Origin: Rhodoferax sp. OV413
GTDB lineage: Bacteria; Pseudomonadota; Gammaproteobacteria; Burkholderiales; Burkholderiaceae_C
Length of the DNA: 64,000 nt
Assembly (NCBI GenBank): GCA_945861785.1
Contig: CAMAWD010000001.1
Coordinates: 1-64,000, forward strand
Reading direction: 5' to 3'
How positions within the stretch are numbered: position 1 is the stretch's first letter; each line of letters opens with the position of its first letter. The notes below the pieces were generated by a model. That model ran no database searches and was not told where the DNA came from. It saw only the letters and a program-made list of their open reading frames with translations. Shown piece by piece: positions 7,929 through 16,871 of the stretch. Both the position numbers and the translations under genes were made by a program.

Positions 7929-9391
7929 CCGGCAGTTCCCAGGACGCCATCGCGCGTGCCGTTGAAAAGATCATGGGCGAAGGCCTGGAACTGGTGCGGT
8001 TCGCGTGGTGCGACACCCATGGAATGTTGCGTGGCAAGACGCTGACATCCGTGGCCGCCATCCGGGCCATGCGCGCCGGCGTGGGCATGGTGGGGACGGT
8101 GATGCTCAAGGACACGTCCGACCGCACGGCCTACAAGGTGTTCGAGCCCGGCATCGCGGACGAACTGCCTGGTTTCGAATTTGCCGCCAACCTGCTGCTG
8201 GTACCCGACCCCGACAGCCTGCGTGTGTTGCCCTGGGCGGAAAAGACCGGCTGGGTCCAGTGCCAGCCGGTGTTCCAGGACGGCACACCGGTGCCGTATG
8301 ACACGCGCCGGCAACTGCAATTGGCCCTGGCCCGGCTCGCCGCCCGCGGCCTGGGCATGGTGTGCGGGCTGGAAGTGGAGTTTCACATCTACCGCCTGCG
8401 CGATGCCGTGCATGGCCCCGACCTCGACCCGGACACCGCCGCCTGGCCCGGGCCCGGGCCAGCGGTCAGCCTGGTGCACGCGGGTTACAACCTGTTGTCC
8501 GAAGACTGCTTCGACCGGGCCGAAGAGCCCTTGCGCATTGTGCAGCGCACGGCGCAGGCGTTGGGCCTGCCGCTGCTGTCACTCGAAGTCGAACTCGGTC
8601 CGAGCCAGGTCGAGGCCGTGTTCGATGCGACTGACGCCCTTGTGGCGGCCGACAACATGGTGCTGTTTCGCAGCGCGGTGCGCCAGGCGCTGCGGCGCGC
8701 CGGTTACCACGCCACCTTCATGTGCCGTCCGCCATTCGCGCAGGTCATGTCCAGCGGCTGGCACCTGCACCAGTCGCTGGTGCGCCTGGAGACCGGGCGC
8801 AATGCCTTCATGCGCGATGCGCCGGCTGCCGGCACCCGGGCCAGTGATGCCAGCCATACACTGTCGGAGCTTGGGACGCACTTCCTGGCCGGCCTGCTGC
8901 GGCACGCCCGGGGCATGACGCTGCTGTGCACGCCCACCGCCAACGGGTTCGGCCGGTTCCAGCCCAACGCGCTGGCGCCGCAGTCGGTCGGCTGGGGGCA
9001 TGACAACCGTGGTGCGATGCTGCGGGTGGTAGGTGCGGCCGGCGACCCTGCCACCCGCATCGAGAATCGACTTGGGGAGCCGGCAGCCAACCCCTACCTG
9101 TACATGGCGGCCCAGGTGCATGCCGGGCTCTCGGGCATGGCTGTGCAACTGGAGCCGTCCAGGGCCACGGATACACCGTATGCGGATGTTGCACCCGCAG
9201 GCGAATTGCAGATTCCCGGCAATCTGGGTGATGCAGTCGCCGCATTCCAGGCCGACAGCGCCATGCGGGAAGGTTTTGGATCGGACTTCCAGCGTTATTA
9301 CAGCCGCATCAAGACCAGCGAGCAGCAGCGTTTCGATGCTGCACAGGACAAGCTGGAATTTCAGCGCCGGGAGTATTTCGGACGGATCTGA
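7925..9391 (+). CDS. Glutamine synthetase-family ligase (gamma-glutamylamide synthetase-like)
   Basis: 488 residues from a GTG that overlaps the Rieske stop codon. Glutamine synthetase landmarks are present: GLEVEFHIY and SLEVELGPSQVEAVF (metal-binding glutamates), SSGWHLHQSL (catalytic-core His) and ENRLGEPAANPYLYMAAQ. The N-terminus (LELVRFAWCDTHGMLRGKTL) is typical of the GlnA-like PuuA/IpuC/aniline-type enzymes rather than primary nitrogen-assimilating GlnA. Such enzymes use ATP to join glutamate to an amine. Coupling to the Rieske oxygenase suggests amine activation before oxidation (inference). The alternative start ATG 7972 is less likely because it would lose the overlap. Confidence 0.87.
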   Translation: MTGSSQDAIARAVEKIMGEGLELVRFAWCDTHGMLRGKTLTSVAAIRAMRAGVGMVGTVMLKDTSDRTAYKVFEPGIADELPGFEFAANLLLVPDPDSLRVLPWAEKTGWVQCQPVFQDGTPVPYDTRRQLQLALARLAARGLGMVCGLEVEFHIYRLRDAVHGPDLDPDTAAWPGPGPAVSLVHAGYNLLSEDCFDRAEEPLRIVQRTAQALGLPLLSLEVELGPSQVEAVFDATDALVAADNMVLFRSAVRQALRRAGYHATFMCRPPFAQVMSSGWHLHQSLVRLETGRNAFMRDAPAAGTRASDASHTLSELGTHFLAGLLRHARGMTLLCTPTANGFGRFQPNALAPQSVGWGHDNRGAMLRVVGAAGDPATRIENRLGEPAANPYLYMAAQVHAGLSGMAVQLEPSRATDTPYADVAPAGELQIPGNLGDAVAAFQADSAMREGFGSDFQRYYSRIKTSEQQRFDAAQDKLEFQRREYFGRI

Positions 9392-9413
9392 TGCGCCTTC
9401 GTCCGCCCTCAAA

Positions 9414-9446
9414 ACCGTTTCGGCAGGGGAGCCGTGCCGAAGCGGT
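9414..9446 (-). terminator. Rho-independent terminator for the minus-strand operon
   Basis: The arms ACCGTTTCGGCA (9414-9425) and TGCCGAAGCGGT (9435-9446) pair over 12 bp with one G-U/mismatch and a 9-nt loop. Read on the minus strand the hairpin is followed by TTTT, placing a terminator 67 bp after the stop of the RidA fusion gene. It may also act on the converging plus-strand transcript. Confidence 0.6.
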
Positions 9447-9512
9447 GCCACCGCCAGACCATGTACTTCGACGGTGGTAACAGCCTGCCCGGACTCCCGG
9501 GCCAAACCACCC

Positions 9513-11198
9513 CTAGTCCAGGATCGCGGTGACGTGCAGTTGCAGTTCCAGGTGGGCAGGCAGGCGGTAGGCAATGAAATGCACGGCCGGCAGGTTGTCG
9601 GCGTCCGCAAAGAAACTCCTGATCTGGTCGGCCACCCTTGGCGCATCGTCGAGCCGTTGCAGAAGCACCGTCACCGCCACCACGTCGTCGAGTGAGCCAC
9701 CCGCGTTGTGCATCAGGGTTCTGACATGCTCCAGGGACAGGTGTGCCTGCCCGAGCAGGCCGTCGACCATGAAGTCTTCGGTGGAATGGATGACGGGCTT
9801 GACCCACCGCTTGCCCTTTTCCGGATCGAGGCCTCCAATACCGGAGGAATACAGAAAGCGACCGATGCGGGCACCCATGGGAATCGGGTCGATGTGGTGC
9901 ACATGCTCGACTTCGTAGTTGGTGCGCGGGCCACCTTGCAAAGTGCCTGTCACCTGAAGCTGTATGTGGTTGTCACCCACAAGCCCGGGGTAGGGAAGGG
10001 TCTTGCGCGCTGGCCGGCTCGCGGGATCAGGAAAGGTTTCCACCCAAGCCTCGACCATCTGGTCGTGGTAGGGGAAATGCGCTTGCATGAACACCCAGAC
10101 ATGGTTGACCTGCTCGAGGCCGGCTCCGGCGGCGCGCATGAAGCGGCGCAGATTTTCGAACGCGCAGCGAATCTGCGTTACCGGGTCGGCGCTGGTGTGG
10201 CCGCTGACCGGATCCTGGCCCCCGATGACGGACGAAAAGACCTGCGGCCCGATGCGTGCACCCATCGGCAACGGATCACGGTGAAACAACCCGGGAATCT
10301 CCAGCGGGACCACGGATTCACCCGGAAAGGCGACCGCCTGCAACTGCACGCACATGCCAGGCAACAGCGCCACCTGGTTCGTCTTGCGTGCTGGCCGGAT
10401 GGTTCCCGGAAAATGCTCCATCCATGGTTTGTTGATGAACTTGCGGTAGCTGGCGTCGGGAATGTAGTAAGTCAGCAGACCGATTTCCTCGGCACGCTTC
10501 ACGCCGGCCATCTCCAGCAAGTTGCGCAGGTTCGTGAAAGCCAATGCAAACTGACGTTCAGGATCATCCGGCAATTTGCCTGTGTGCAGGTCGATGCCAG
10601 GGATGCCGGAGGTATGCACGACATCGCGCAGGCGAACCGCTGCGAGTGGCCCCAGCCCCTGGGCCTGCCACGAGGGATCGACAGGGAGGCAAAACCGGGT
10701 GCGCTTGTCCGAAGGGCCCGCAAAAACCCGTGCGCGCCAGGGAACCAGCAGGCGTTCATCGGGCACTGGCTCCAGACCCAGGGCCCGAACCATGATCCGG
10801 GCTACCTCCTCGTCTGTCTCCAGGGTTCCCCCGCCGCAAGCCAGCGACCCGAGAACCCTGTCGGCCACGCCACTCGACCCCGCCGCCCGCACCACCAATC
10901 CGCCTTGCAGCGTCGTGAAGTCCGGGTCCCCCCAATCACCGAGCGTGTTGGCGCGTTCTTCCAGGTCCTTCTTGAGTGTCAGGGTGTTGCGACCCATCTT
11001 GGCCGCGGTGTAGGCCTTGCGGGTCGCCTGCCGCAGCACCCGGGCCGGGACGTCGTCCATCCGTGCACTGGCGATCAGATCGCCTGCATGGTCCATCACG
11101 GCAAACGCCATGGGGCGTCCAAAGCGTCGCGCCGCAACCATGCCGGCGGTGATCGCCGTGTTTGCCTCCAGGTATCCGAGGCTTTCGAGTGAAATCAT
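9513..11198 (-). CDS. GlcG/HbpS-like (DUF336) domain fused to three RidA domains
   Basis: 561 residues. Residues 1-145 (LGYLEANTAITAGMVAARRFG, then AVMDHAGDLIASARMDD) match the heme-binding-like GlcG/HbpS family. Three RidA/YjgF-type domains follow at about 165-292, 297-422 and 428-561. The first two keep the PARKT segment that carries the catalytic-type arginine of RidA enamine/imine deaminases. The third has LPAVHF there and lacks it. RidA proteins normally work as trimers of single domains, so this is a covalent pseudo-trimer with an extra domain. ATG 11198 has GGGAGGG upstream. It is the last gene of a four-gene operon with Rieske oxygenase, alcohol dehydrogenase and Bug receptor. It may remove reactive intermediates of that pathway (inference). 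Confidence 0.85.
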   Translation of the reverse strand: MISLESLGYLEANTAITAGMVAARRFGRPMAFAVMDHAGDLIASARMDDVPARVLRQATRKAYTAAKMGRNTLTLKKDLEERANTLGDWGDPDFTTLQGGLVVRAAGSSGVADRVLGSLACGGGTLETDEEVARIMVRALGLEPVPDERLLVPWRARVFAGPSDKRTRFCLPVDPSWQAQGLGPLAAVRLRDVVHTSGIPGIDLHTGKLPDDPERQFALAFTNLRNLLEMAGVKRAEEIGLLTYYIPDASYRKFINKPWMEHFPGTIRPARKTNQVALLPGMCVQLQAVAFPGESVVPLEIPGLFHRDPLPMGARIGPQVFSSVIGGQDPVSGHTSADPVTQIRCAFENLRRFMRAAGAGLEQVNHVWVFMQAHFPYHDQMVEAWVETFPDPASRPARKTLPYPGLVGDNHIQLQVTGTLQGGPRTNYEVEHVHHIDPIPMGARIGRFLYSSGIGGLDPEKGKRWVKPVIHSTEDFMVDGLLGQAHLSLEHVRTLMHNAGGSLDDVVAVTVLLQRLDDAPRVADQIRSFFADADNLPAVHFIAYRLPAHLELQLHVTAILD

Positions 11199-11217
11199 CA
11201 GCCCTCCCTGTGGGCAT

Positions 11218-12492
11218 TTACCACTTGGCCACCAGGTCCTTGGCCATCGAGACCCGCCACTCCTCTGAGGCTGGCACATAACCATCATGGGGCCTGACGT
11301 CCCGGTAACTGGCAGGATCAACGCCGGGCGGCGCATCCCCTGCGGCAACAGCATGGGTCCCGTCGATCAGGAGGCGGCGCGTGGTCACAATCGCCCGGTC
11401 GGTGCTTCCCAGGTTCTCTTTGGATCGATCCACGATCGGCCCCATGCCTTCCTGCAGCGCGTAGTCCTGGGTGTTGACCCCCTGAATCCCGGTAAAGGTT
11501 CGCGTCTTCTGGACCGCGCGATCGATCAGGTAGTCGTTGCCGCTATTGAGCTTGAGGCGAAAGGTACCGGGAATCAGGTCGTCCTTGCCGCGCCCGGAGA
11601 ACTTCTCCCACCCCTCGACGTAATCGTCATCCAGACCAACTGATTCGTCAAAGCTGTACATGAAGTTGTAGACGTGGGTGTGCTCGTCATCAATCGGCAC
11701 CCACACATGACCATCTATCTTCGGGACCTTGATACGCTTGCCGCCCTTGTAGTCGGTGATCGTTCCGCGCATCTGCAAGGTCGGCATCACGAACTGGTAG
11801 ACGCGCACATAACTGCGCGTCTCCTCGACCTTGCGGGTCGATGAGTAGCGGAATCCATACGGTGTGGTCTCGACTTCGAGCCGCGGCGAACGGTCGCGGT
11901 TGCGCAGGTCGGCGGTGTCGCCGATGCTGTTGTTGTGCAGGAACGAAGAATGGGCGCTGTCGACACCACCCTCGAGCCCCTGCAGGTAATTGCAGTTCTC
12001 GAAGGTCTTCGACACATGGCGAAAACCTGCGGGCGCACGCAGCCATTCGTAATCCGGCGCGGGCGGCTGCTTGTCCCGGGGACCCAGATAGGCCCAGACG
12101 ACGTCACCCAGTTCGATCGTTGGATACGCCGCAAGTCGGACCTTGGACAACATTGGCGTGCCCGGCGGTTCGGTTGGAATGTCGACGCACGCACCGCTCG
12201 CGTCGAACTTCCAGCCATGGTAGACGCAGCGGATTCCGTCTTCCTCGTTGCGACCGAAGAACAGTGGCGCCCTGCGGTGCGGACAATAGGCACCGACCAG
12301 GGCCACGCGCCCGGATGTATCGCGAAACGCCAGCAGGTCTTCGCCAAGCATGCGCACACGAACTGGCGCACCATCGCGCTCGGCCACCTCGGACGACAGC
12401 AATGCCGGCAACCAGTAGCGTCGAAACAGCGCCCCACCCGGGGTGCCAGGCCCGACCCGCGTGATGCGGTCGTTGTCTTCGGATTTCAACAT
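11218..12492 (-). CDS. Rieske non-heme iron oxygenase, alpha subunit
   Basis: 424 residues. Rieske ligands C70-P-H72 and C89-VY-H92 (x16 spacing) and an iron site D178-SAH181-SSFLH186 are all intact. The overall pattern (GxALFRRYWLPALLSSEVAERDGAPVRVRMLGEDLLAFRD) is that of phthalate-4,5-dioxygenase-like oxygenases. It sits 19 bp upstream of the RidA fusion start and 45 bp downstream of the alcohol dehydrogenase, in the same operon. No ferredoxin or reductase is adjacent. It probably hydroxylates or O-demethylates an aromatic acid imported by the Bug-linked system at the head of the operon (inference). Confidence 0.92.
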   Translation of the reverse strand: MLKSEDNDRITRVGPGTPGGALFRRYWLPALLSSEVAERDGAPVRVRMLGEDLLAFRDTSGRVALVGAYCPHRRAPLFFGRNEEDGIRCVYHGWKFDASGACVDIPTEPPGTPMLSKVRLAAYPTIELGDVVWAYLGPRDKQPPAPDYEWLRAPAGFRHVSKTFENCNYLQGLEGGVDSAHSSFLHNNSIGDTADLRNRDRSPRLEVETTPYGFRYSSTRKVEETRSYVRVYQFVMPTLQMRGTITDYKGGKRIKVPKIDGHVWVPIDDEHTHVYNFMYSFDESVGLDDDYVEGWEKFSGRGKDDLIPGTFRLKLNSGNDYLIDRAVQKTRTFTGIQGVNTQDYALQEGMGPIVDRSKENLGSTDRAIVTTRRLLIDGTHAVAAGDAPPGVDPASYRDVRPHDGYVPASEEWRVSMAKDLVAKW

Positions 12493-12537
12493 GTTCGAAT
12501 TTCCTGCAGTATTGGACGCACCTGGCCTGGCGCTGGC

Positions 12538-13638
12538 TCAGACCTTCCAGGGCTGGACGCTGATATGGATGGACTTCTCGCGCCCCTGCCCGCCCAGCAT
12601 CATGAGCCCGTCGTGCAGCTCATGCAGACCCAGCACGTGGCTGGACATCTTTTCCAGCGGGAAGGTACCTGCTGCCATGGTGCTGATTGCCAGTTCTACC
12701 GCCTCGAAGCTGTGGCCGCGGGTACCCCGCAGGACGATCTGCTTGCCGATGATCCGGTCGATGTCGAAGCCATCGATCGGCCCTCTGGCCGACGAGACGA
12801 TCAAGGTGCCGCGCTTGCGCAACAATGCGATCGAACCGTTGGTCACGGCAGGGCCGGCACCACTGCAGTCGATCACGATATCGGCCAGGCGGCCGCCGGT
12901 TGTCGCGGAGACCACCTCCAGCAGATCCTGCTTGTCGACGCCGACCGTGTGGTGGGCCCCCAGCGCCCGGCCCACGGCAAACCGGTTTTCGTCCGTAGAC
13001 AGCCCGGTCAGGATGATGTTCTGCGCTCCTGCAGCCTTGGCTGCGATGACGCACCCCAGGCCCTGCTGCCCCGGGCCATGGATGACGATGGTCTTGCCGG
13101 GGCCTGCCTTGCCATCCAGGTAGGCCCACTGGAAACCATTGCCGATCGGCAACGCCATCGCTGCGATATGGGACGGAATGCCTGGCGGAACCGGGTGCAT
13201 GACGCTGCGCGGATGCAGGTACAGAAACTGGCTGTACCCGCCCCACAGCGAGGGAGCAGTTGCCACCGGGGTGGATCCGTAGCGGATCTTGCCTGGCAAT
13301 CGTGTGTCGGTTTCCAAGCAGGAGCGGAATTCCCCGCAGCGACAGTAATCGCAGTGGCCGCAGGGCAGGTATTCCTCCAGCGCCACCAGGTCACCCACCT
13401 TGACGCCCCATTGTTCGCCGGCAAGTTCGCCGAGCCGCTCGATGGTACCCACTATCTCGTGCCCGAGAATGCGCGGACCCGGCTTGTCGTTCTGGTACAT
13501 CGGCCAGTCGGCACCACACATGCCGGTGGCCACCACCCGCAACAGGCCGGCATCGGCCGGAATGTCGGGGATCCTGAATTCGCGCAGTTCAGTCTTGCAC
13601 CGCTCGACCGCAACGGCCGCTACGGACAAATCGCTCAT
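12538..13638 (-). CDS. Zinc-dependent medium-chain alcohol dehydrogenase
   Basis: 366 residues, MDR family. Seen are the catalytic-zinc Cys in GMCGADWPMY, GHEIVGTIERLG, and the structural-zinc lobe CGHCDYCRCGEFRSC (C-x2-C-x2-C-x7-C). The nucleotide-binding region follows (VIHGPGQQGLGCVIAAKAAG). It should oxidise an alcohol or diol with NAD(P)+. Its ATG overlaps the TGA of the Bug gene (ATGA at 13635-13638), so the two are translationally coupled. Operon order is Bug, this gene, Rieske oxygenase, RidA fusion. Substrate not determined. Confidence 0.92.
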   Translation of the reverse strand: MSDLSVAAVAVERCKTELREFRIPDIPADAGLLRVVATGMCGADWPMYQNDKPGPRILGHEIVGTIERLGELAGEQWGVKVGDLVALEEYLPCGHCDYCRCGEFRSCLETDTRLPGKIRYGSTPVATAPSLWGGYSQFLYLHPRSVMHPVPPGIPSHIAAMALPIGNGFQWAYLDGKAGPGKTIVIHGPGQQGLGCVIAAKAAGAQNIILTGLSTDENRFAVGRALGAHHTVGVDKQDLLEVVSATTGGRLADIVIDCSGAGPAVTNGSIALLRKRGTLIVSSARGPIDGFDIDRIIGKQIVLRGTRGHSFEAVELAISTMAAGTFPLEKMSSHVLGLHELHDGLMMLGGQGREKSIHISVQPWKV

Positions 13639-14630
13639 TGCGTCGGCTTCCTGATGCCCGCAGCGGCTGCGGCCTTGTTGATCACTTCGCGGTCCTCCTT
13701 GATGAAAGCGGCGAATTCCGCCGGCGTTACGTTGCGGTAGTCGTCGGCTTCGAGCCCGGTTGCAGTGATGATGCGCGCCTTGAACCCGGGGTCGTTCATC
13801 ACTTTCACCATTTCGGCATTCAGGCGCCGGATGATGTCCGCCGGGACACCTGCAGGGGCGAAAATGCCGATCCAGCTGTTGAAGCTCGGCGGCATGTCGA
13901 TGCCGACCTCTTTCAAGGTTGGCACATCGGGGACGGCCGGCCAGCGGTTGGCGGATGTGACGGCCAGCATCTTGGCGCGGCCTGCCTTGACCGGGCCGAT
14001 GGTCGGCCCCACGGCAATCACCATCGCACTCACGTCACCGGCCATGACTGCCGTAAACCCTTCCAGGGAGCCCTTGTAGGGCACCTGCAGAAACGATGCG
14101 CCGGTGTTCTGCTTGAACCAGCCGTTGTACATCGGGCCCATGCTGGTTCCGCCGAGAGTTGCCCATGACAGGGATTCCGGTTTGGCCTTCGCCAACTCAA
14201 TCAACTCCGGCACGGTGTTGACGGCCAGCTTGGGGCTGGCCACGACGGCGCCAACAAATCGGCCGAGGTAGCCGATCGGGGAAAAGCCGTTCTCGTAGTC
14301 GTAGGGCAGCTTGGCGTGGAACAAGGGGTTGATCGTCATCGGGGTGTGGCTCAAACCGCACAAGGTGTAGCCATCGGGGGGGGCCTTCGCGCACGCGTCG
14401 GCTCCGATGATCTGGTCAGCCCCGGGCTTGTTCTCTACGATAAAGGGTTGACCCAGTACCTTGGACAAGGCGTCAGACATGGCACGCGCCGGAACTTCGG
14501 CGGGGGATCCTGCTGGCAGCGGGATGATGACGCGCACCGGCTTGTTGGGGTAGCCCTGGGCGAGCACACCACCACACGCAGCGGCGAGGCAAAACGTCAG
14601 CGGGAGCCTGCGCGGCAACAAAATTTTCAT
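13635..14630 (-). CDS. Bug/TctC family extracytoplasmic solute-binding receptor
   Basis: 331 residues. The signal peptide LPLTFCLAAACGGVLA precedes QGYPNKPVRVIIPLPAGSPAEVPAR, the receptor-family start. FIVENKPGADQIIGAD and LQVPYKGSLEGFTA follow. ATG 14630 is supported by GGAGA 5 bp upstream. It is the first gene of the four-gene minus-strand operon and is coupled to the alcohol dehydrogenase. Its promoter fits TTGACA-N17-TATCGT with an operator-like motif over the -10 (see 14677-14719). It presumably captures the carboxylate that the operon degrades; the membrane partners must be encoded elsewhere. Confidence 0.9.
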   Translation of the reverse strand: MKILLPRRLPLTFCLAAACGGVLAQGYPNKPVRVIIPLPAGSPAEVPARAMSDALSKVLGQPFIVENKPGADQIIGADACAKAPPDGYTLCGLSHTPMTINPLFHAKLPYDYENGFSPIGYLGRFVGAVVASPKLAVNTVPELIELAKAKPESLSWATLGGTSMGPMYNGWFKQNTGASFLQVPYKGSLEGFTAVMAGDVSAMVIAVGPTIGPVKAGRAKMLAVTSANRWPAVPDVPTLKEVGIDMPPSFNSWIGIFAPAGVPADIIRRLNAEMVKVMNDPGFKARIITATGLEADDYRNVTPAEFAAFIKEDREVINKAAAAAGIRKPTQ

Positions 14631-14676
14631 GGCTGTCTCCTTTGGTGGTCGATCCGGATCCTTGCAGCAGGCCTGG

Positions 14677-14719
14677 ATACTTAGATAACTACGATACAAG
14701 CGAAGCCCCCCATTGTCAA
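14677..14719 (-). promoter_or_regulatory. Promoter of the Bug-ADH-Rieske operon with shared TTAG-type operator
   Basis: On the minus strand, -35 TTGACA (14719-14714) and -10 TATCGT (14696-14691) are 17 bp apart. TTAG-ATAA-CTAC (14681-14692) overlaps the -10 and is one base off the inverted motif TTAG-N4-CTAA. The string ATACTTAGAT (14677-14686) recurs exactly at 46097-46106 in another divergent promoter. The site also lies 113 bp upstream of the divergent hydantoinase gene. Confidence 0.55.
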
Positions 14720-14804
14720 TAGTGGAATATGCCGTTTCGTTCCTGCGTGCGCAATTGCAGAATCGGCGCGGTCTGCGCCTGACAAGGCCGATTAAGGAAG
14801 ATCT

Positions 14805-16871
14805 ATGCCTGCTTTGCGTCTGGGAGTCGATATTGGCGGAACCCATACCGACATCGTGCTGCTGAATACCGAGACCGGGGACTACGACATAGCCAAGGTC
14901 CCGTCAACCCCGTCGAATCCGGCGCTGGGTGTGCTCAATGGCGTGGATCTTCTGGTCCGGCGTGGCGTCGATCCTGGCGCCATCGAGTTCTTCGCCCATG
15001 GCACAACCGTCACCACCAATGCATTGCTTGAACGCAAGGGCGTGCAGGTCGGCCTGCTGGTCAACGAGGGATTCCGCGGCATCCAGGAGGTCCAGACGCA
15101 GCACCGGGAAGGCCGCTCTTACAACCATCTTTACCGACGGCCACCGGGTATCGCCAGTCAGCACTTCACCCGCGAAATTACCGGGCGCATCGGATTCGAT
15201 GGCAGCGAACTGGTTGCGCTGGACGAAGCAGTGGTGCGTCGGGCTGTCGCCGAACTGGCAGACCTCGGCATCCGGTCGTTCGCCGTGTGTTATCTCTTTT
15301 CCTTCATGAATGCCGGGCACGAGCGGCGCACGGCCGACATTATTTACGAAACGGTTCCCGGCGCATCCGTGTCGCTGTCGTCCGTCGTCCTGCCGCGGAT
15401 CCGCGAGTGGCCGCGGCTCTCCACGACACTGGTCAACGCCTACCTGGAGCCGGTACTGGCCACCTATGTTGCCAGCCTCTCGGGCGGTCTGGACCGCGCT
15501 GGCGTGTCCACCGCCCAGCGCTTCCTGATGCAGTCCAACGGCGGCGTGATGCCGTTCCAGAGCGCGGCGGCCGGCGGGGGCACTGTGCGCACGCTGCTGT
15601 CCGGTCCGGCAGCCGGGGTTCAGGCGACCGCAGATCTGCTGGGCCACCAACAGCATTGGAAGGACCTTATTTCGTTTGACATGGGCGGAACCAGTTGCGA
15701 CATCGCGTTCATACAGAACGCCACGCCCCTGGAGACCGAGGAGTCCTCGGTTGGCCACCACACGGTGGACATCCCGTCGTTCGAGATCGCCAGCATATCG
15801 GCCGGTGGCGGAACCATCGCCAGGGTCGATGCCGGAAACCTGTTGCAGATCGGGCCGGACAGCGCTGGGGCCGTACCCGGGCCGGCCTGTTACGGCCGCG
15901 GCGGCAGACTGCCGACGATCACTGACATGGATCTGCTGTGCGGTTTCCTGGATCCAGACAACTTTCTCGGGGGCACACAGAAACTCGACCTCGAGGCTGC
16001 CAGGCAGGCCGTTCGGACGGTGTCGGTGCCGCTGGGCATGACGGAGATCGAGGCGGCCCAAGGCGTGGTCCGCCTGATCAACGCACGCATGGCCGATGAG
16101 GTGCGGGTGCTGGCTGCAAAACGTGCCGTGGACCTGACCCAGTTCACGCTGGTCCCGTTTGGCGGGGCGGGCCCGCTGCACGCCGCGATGGTGGCCCAGG
16201 AACTGGGGGTTCAGCGCGTGCTGGTCCCACCCAATCCCGGCGCCTTTTCGGCGCTCGGCCTGTTGTGTACCGACGTGGTGCATGACTACATCCGCTCGGA
16301 CCTCAAGCTGATCGCAGATGTTCCCATCGAAACTGCCAGGCGGATCTTCGATGAGCTGACAAGCACGGCGCAGGCGGACCTTGCGCGCGAGGCGCTGGAC
16401 GACCGGCCCCGGAAGTTCGAGAGGACTTTCGACATGCGATATGCCGGCCAGGGTTATGAACTGCCGGTGGCGGCTGCCGACGGCGAGGTCAACGCCGAAC
16501 TGATCGCGCATGCGCAGGAGGCCTTCCACCACACCCATCGCGCACTGCACGGCCACGCCTCCATCAACCAGCCTATCGAGGTGGTGAGTTACCGGCTGCG
16601 GGTGCGGGTGCAGGTGCCCCGTTACCAGGCAAGACCGAAGCCTTGGACGGCGCCGACCCAACCGGCGCAGGAGCCGGCACAACGGTTGGCCTATTTCGGC
16701 AAGAGCATCCCGACACCCACCACGCTGATGCAGCGCTCCAGCCTGGCACCCGGTGTCAAGGTTGCGGGGCCGGCGATCATCGTGCAGATGGATGCCACAA
16801 CCGTGGTGCCCCCCCATTGGACGGCCCAGGTGGACCAGCATGGAAATCTGCTCCTGGAGGCGCAATCATGA
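14805..16871 (+). CDS. hyuA: Hydantoinase/oxoprolinase A-type subunit
   Basis: 688 residues, typical for HyuA. The actin-like ATPase fold is visible: LGVDIGGTHTDIVLLN at the N-terminus (phosphate 1), FAHGTTVTTNALLERKG, SFDMGGTSCDIAFI (phosphate 2) and LVPFGGAGPLHAAMVAQELG. The family hydrolyses cyclic amides (hydantoins, 5-oxoproline) with ATP, or carboxylates ketones in the acetone/acetophenone carboxylases, always with a B-type partner. Its TGA overlaps the ATG of hyuB (ATGA, 16868-16871). No small gamma subunit follows, which argues against acetone carboxylase. It faces the Bug operon across a 174-bp promoter region. Confidence 0.88.
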   Translation: MPALRLGVDIGGTHTDIVLLNTETGDYDIAKVPSTPSNPALGVLNGVDLLVRRGVDPGAIEFFAHGTTVTTNALLERKGVQVGLLVNEGFRGIQEVQTQHREGRSYNHLYRRPPGIASQHFTREITGRIGFDGSELVALDEAVVRRAVAELADLGIRSFAVCYLFSFMNAGHERRTADIIYETVPGASVSLSSVVLPRIREWPRLSTTLVNAYLEPVLATYVASLSGGLDRAGVSTAQRFLMQSNGGVMPFQSAAAGGGTVRTLLSGPAAGVQATADLLGHQQHWKDLISFDMGGTSCDIAFIQNATPLETEESSVGHHTVDIPSFEIASISAGGGTIARVDAGNLLQIGPDSAGAVPGPACYGRGGRLPTITDMDLLCGFLDPDNFLGGTQKLDLEAARQAVRTVSVPLGMTEIEAAQGVVRLINARMADEVRVLAAKRAVDLTQFTLVPFGGAGPLHAAMVAQELGVQRVLVPPNPGAFSALGLLCTDVVHDYIRSDLKLIADVPIETARRIFDELTSTAQADLAREALDDRPRKFERTFDMRYAGQGYELPVAAADGEVNAELIAHAQEAFHHTHRALHGHASINQPIEVVSYRLRVRVQVPRYQARPKPWTAPTQPAQEPAQRLAYFGKSIPTPTTLMQRSSLAPGVKVAGPAIIVQMDATTVVPPHWTAQVDQHGNLLLEAQS

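Noticed and set aside
11935-13740. 601-codon plus-strand frame
   Set aside because: It is antisense to the Rieske and alcohol dehydrogenase genes, which have intact catalytic motifs.
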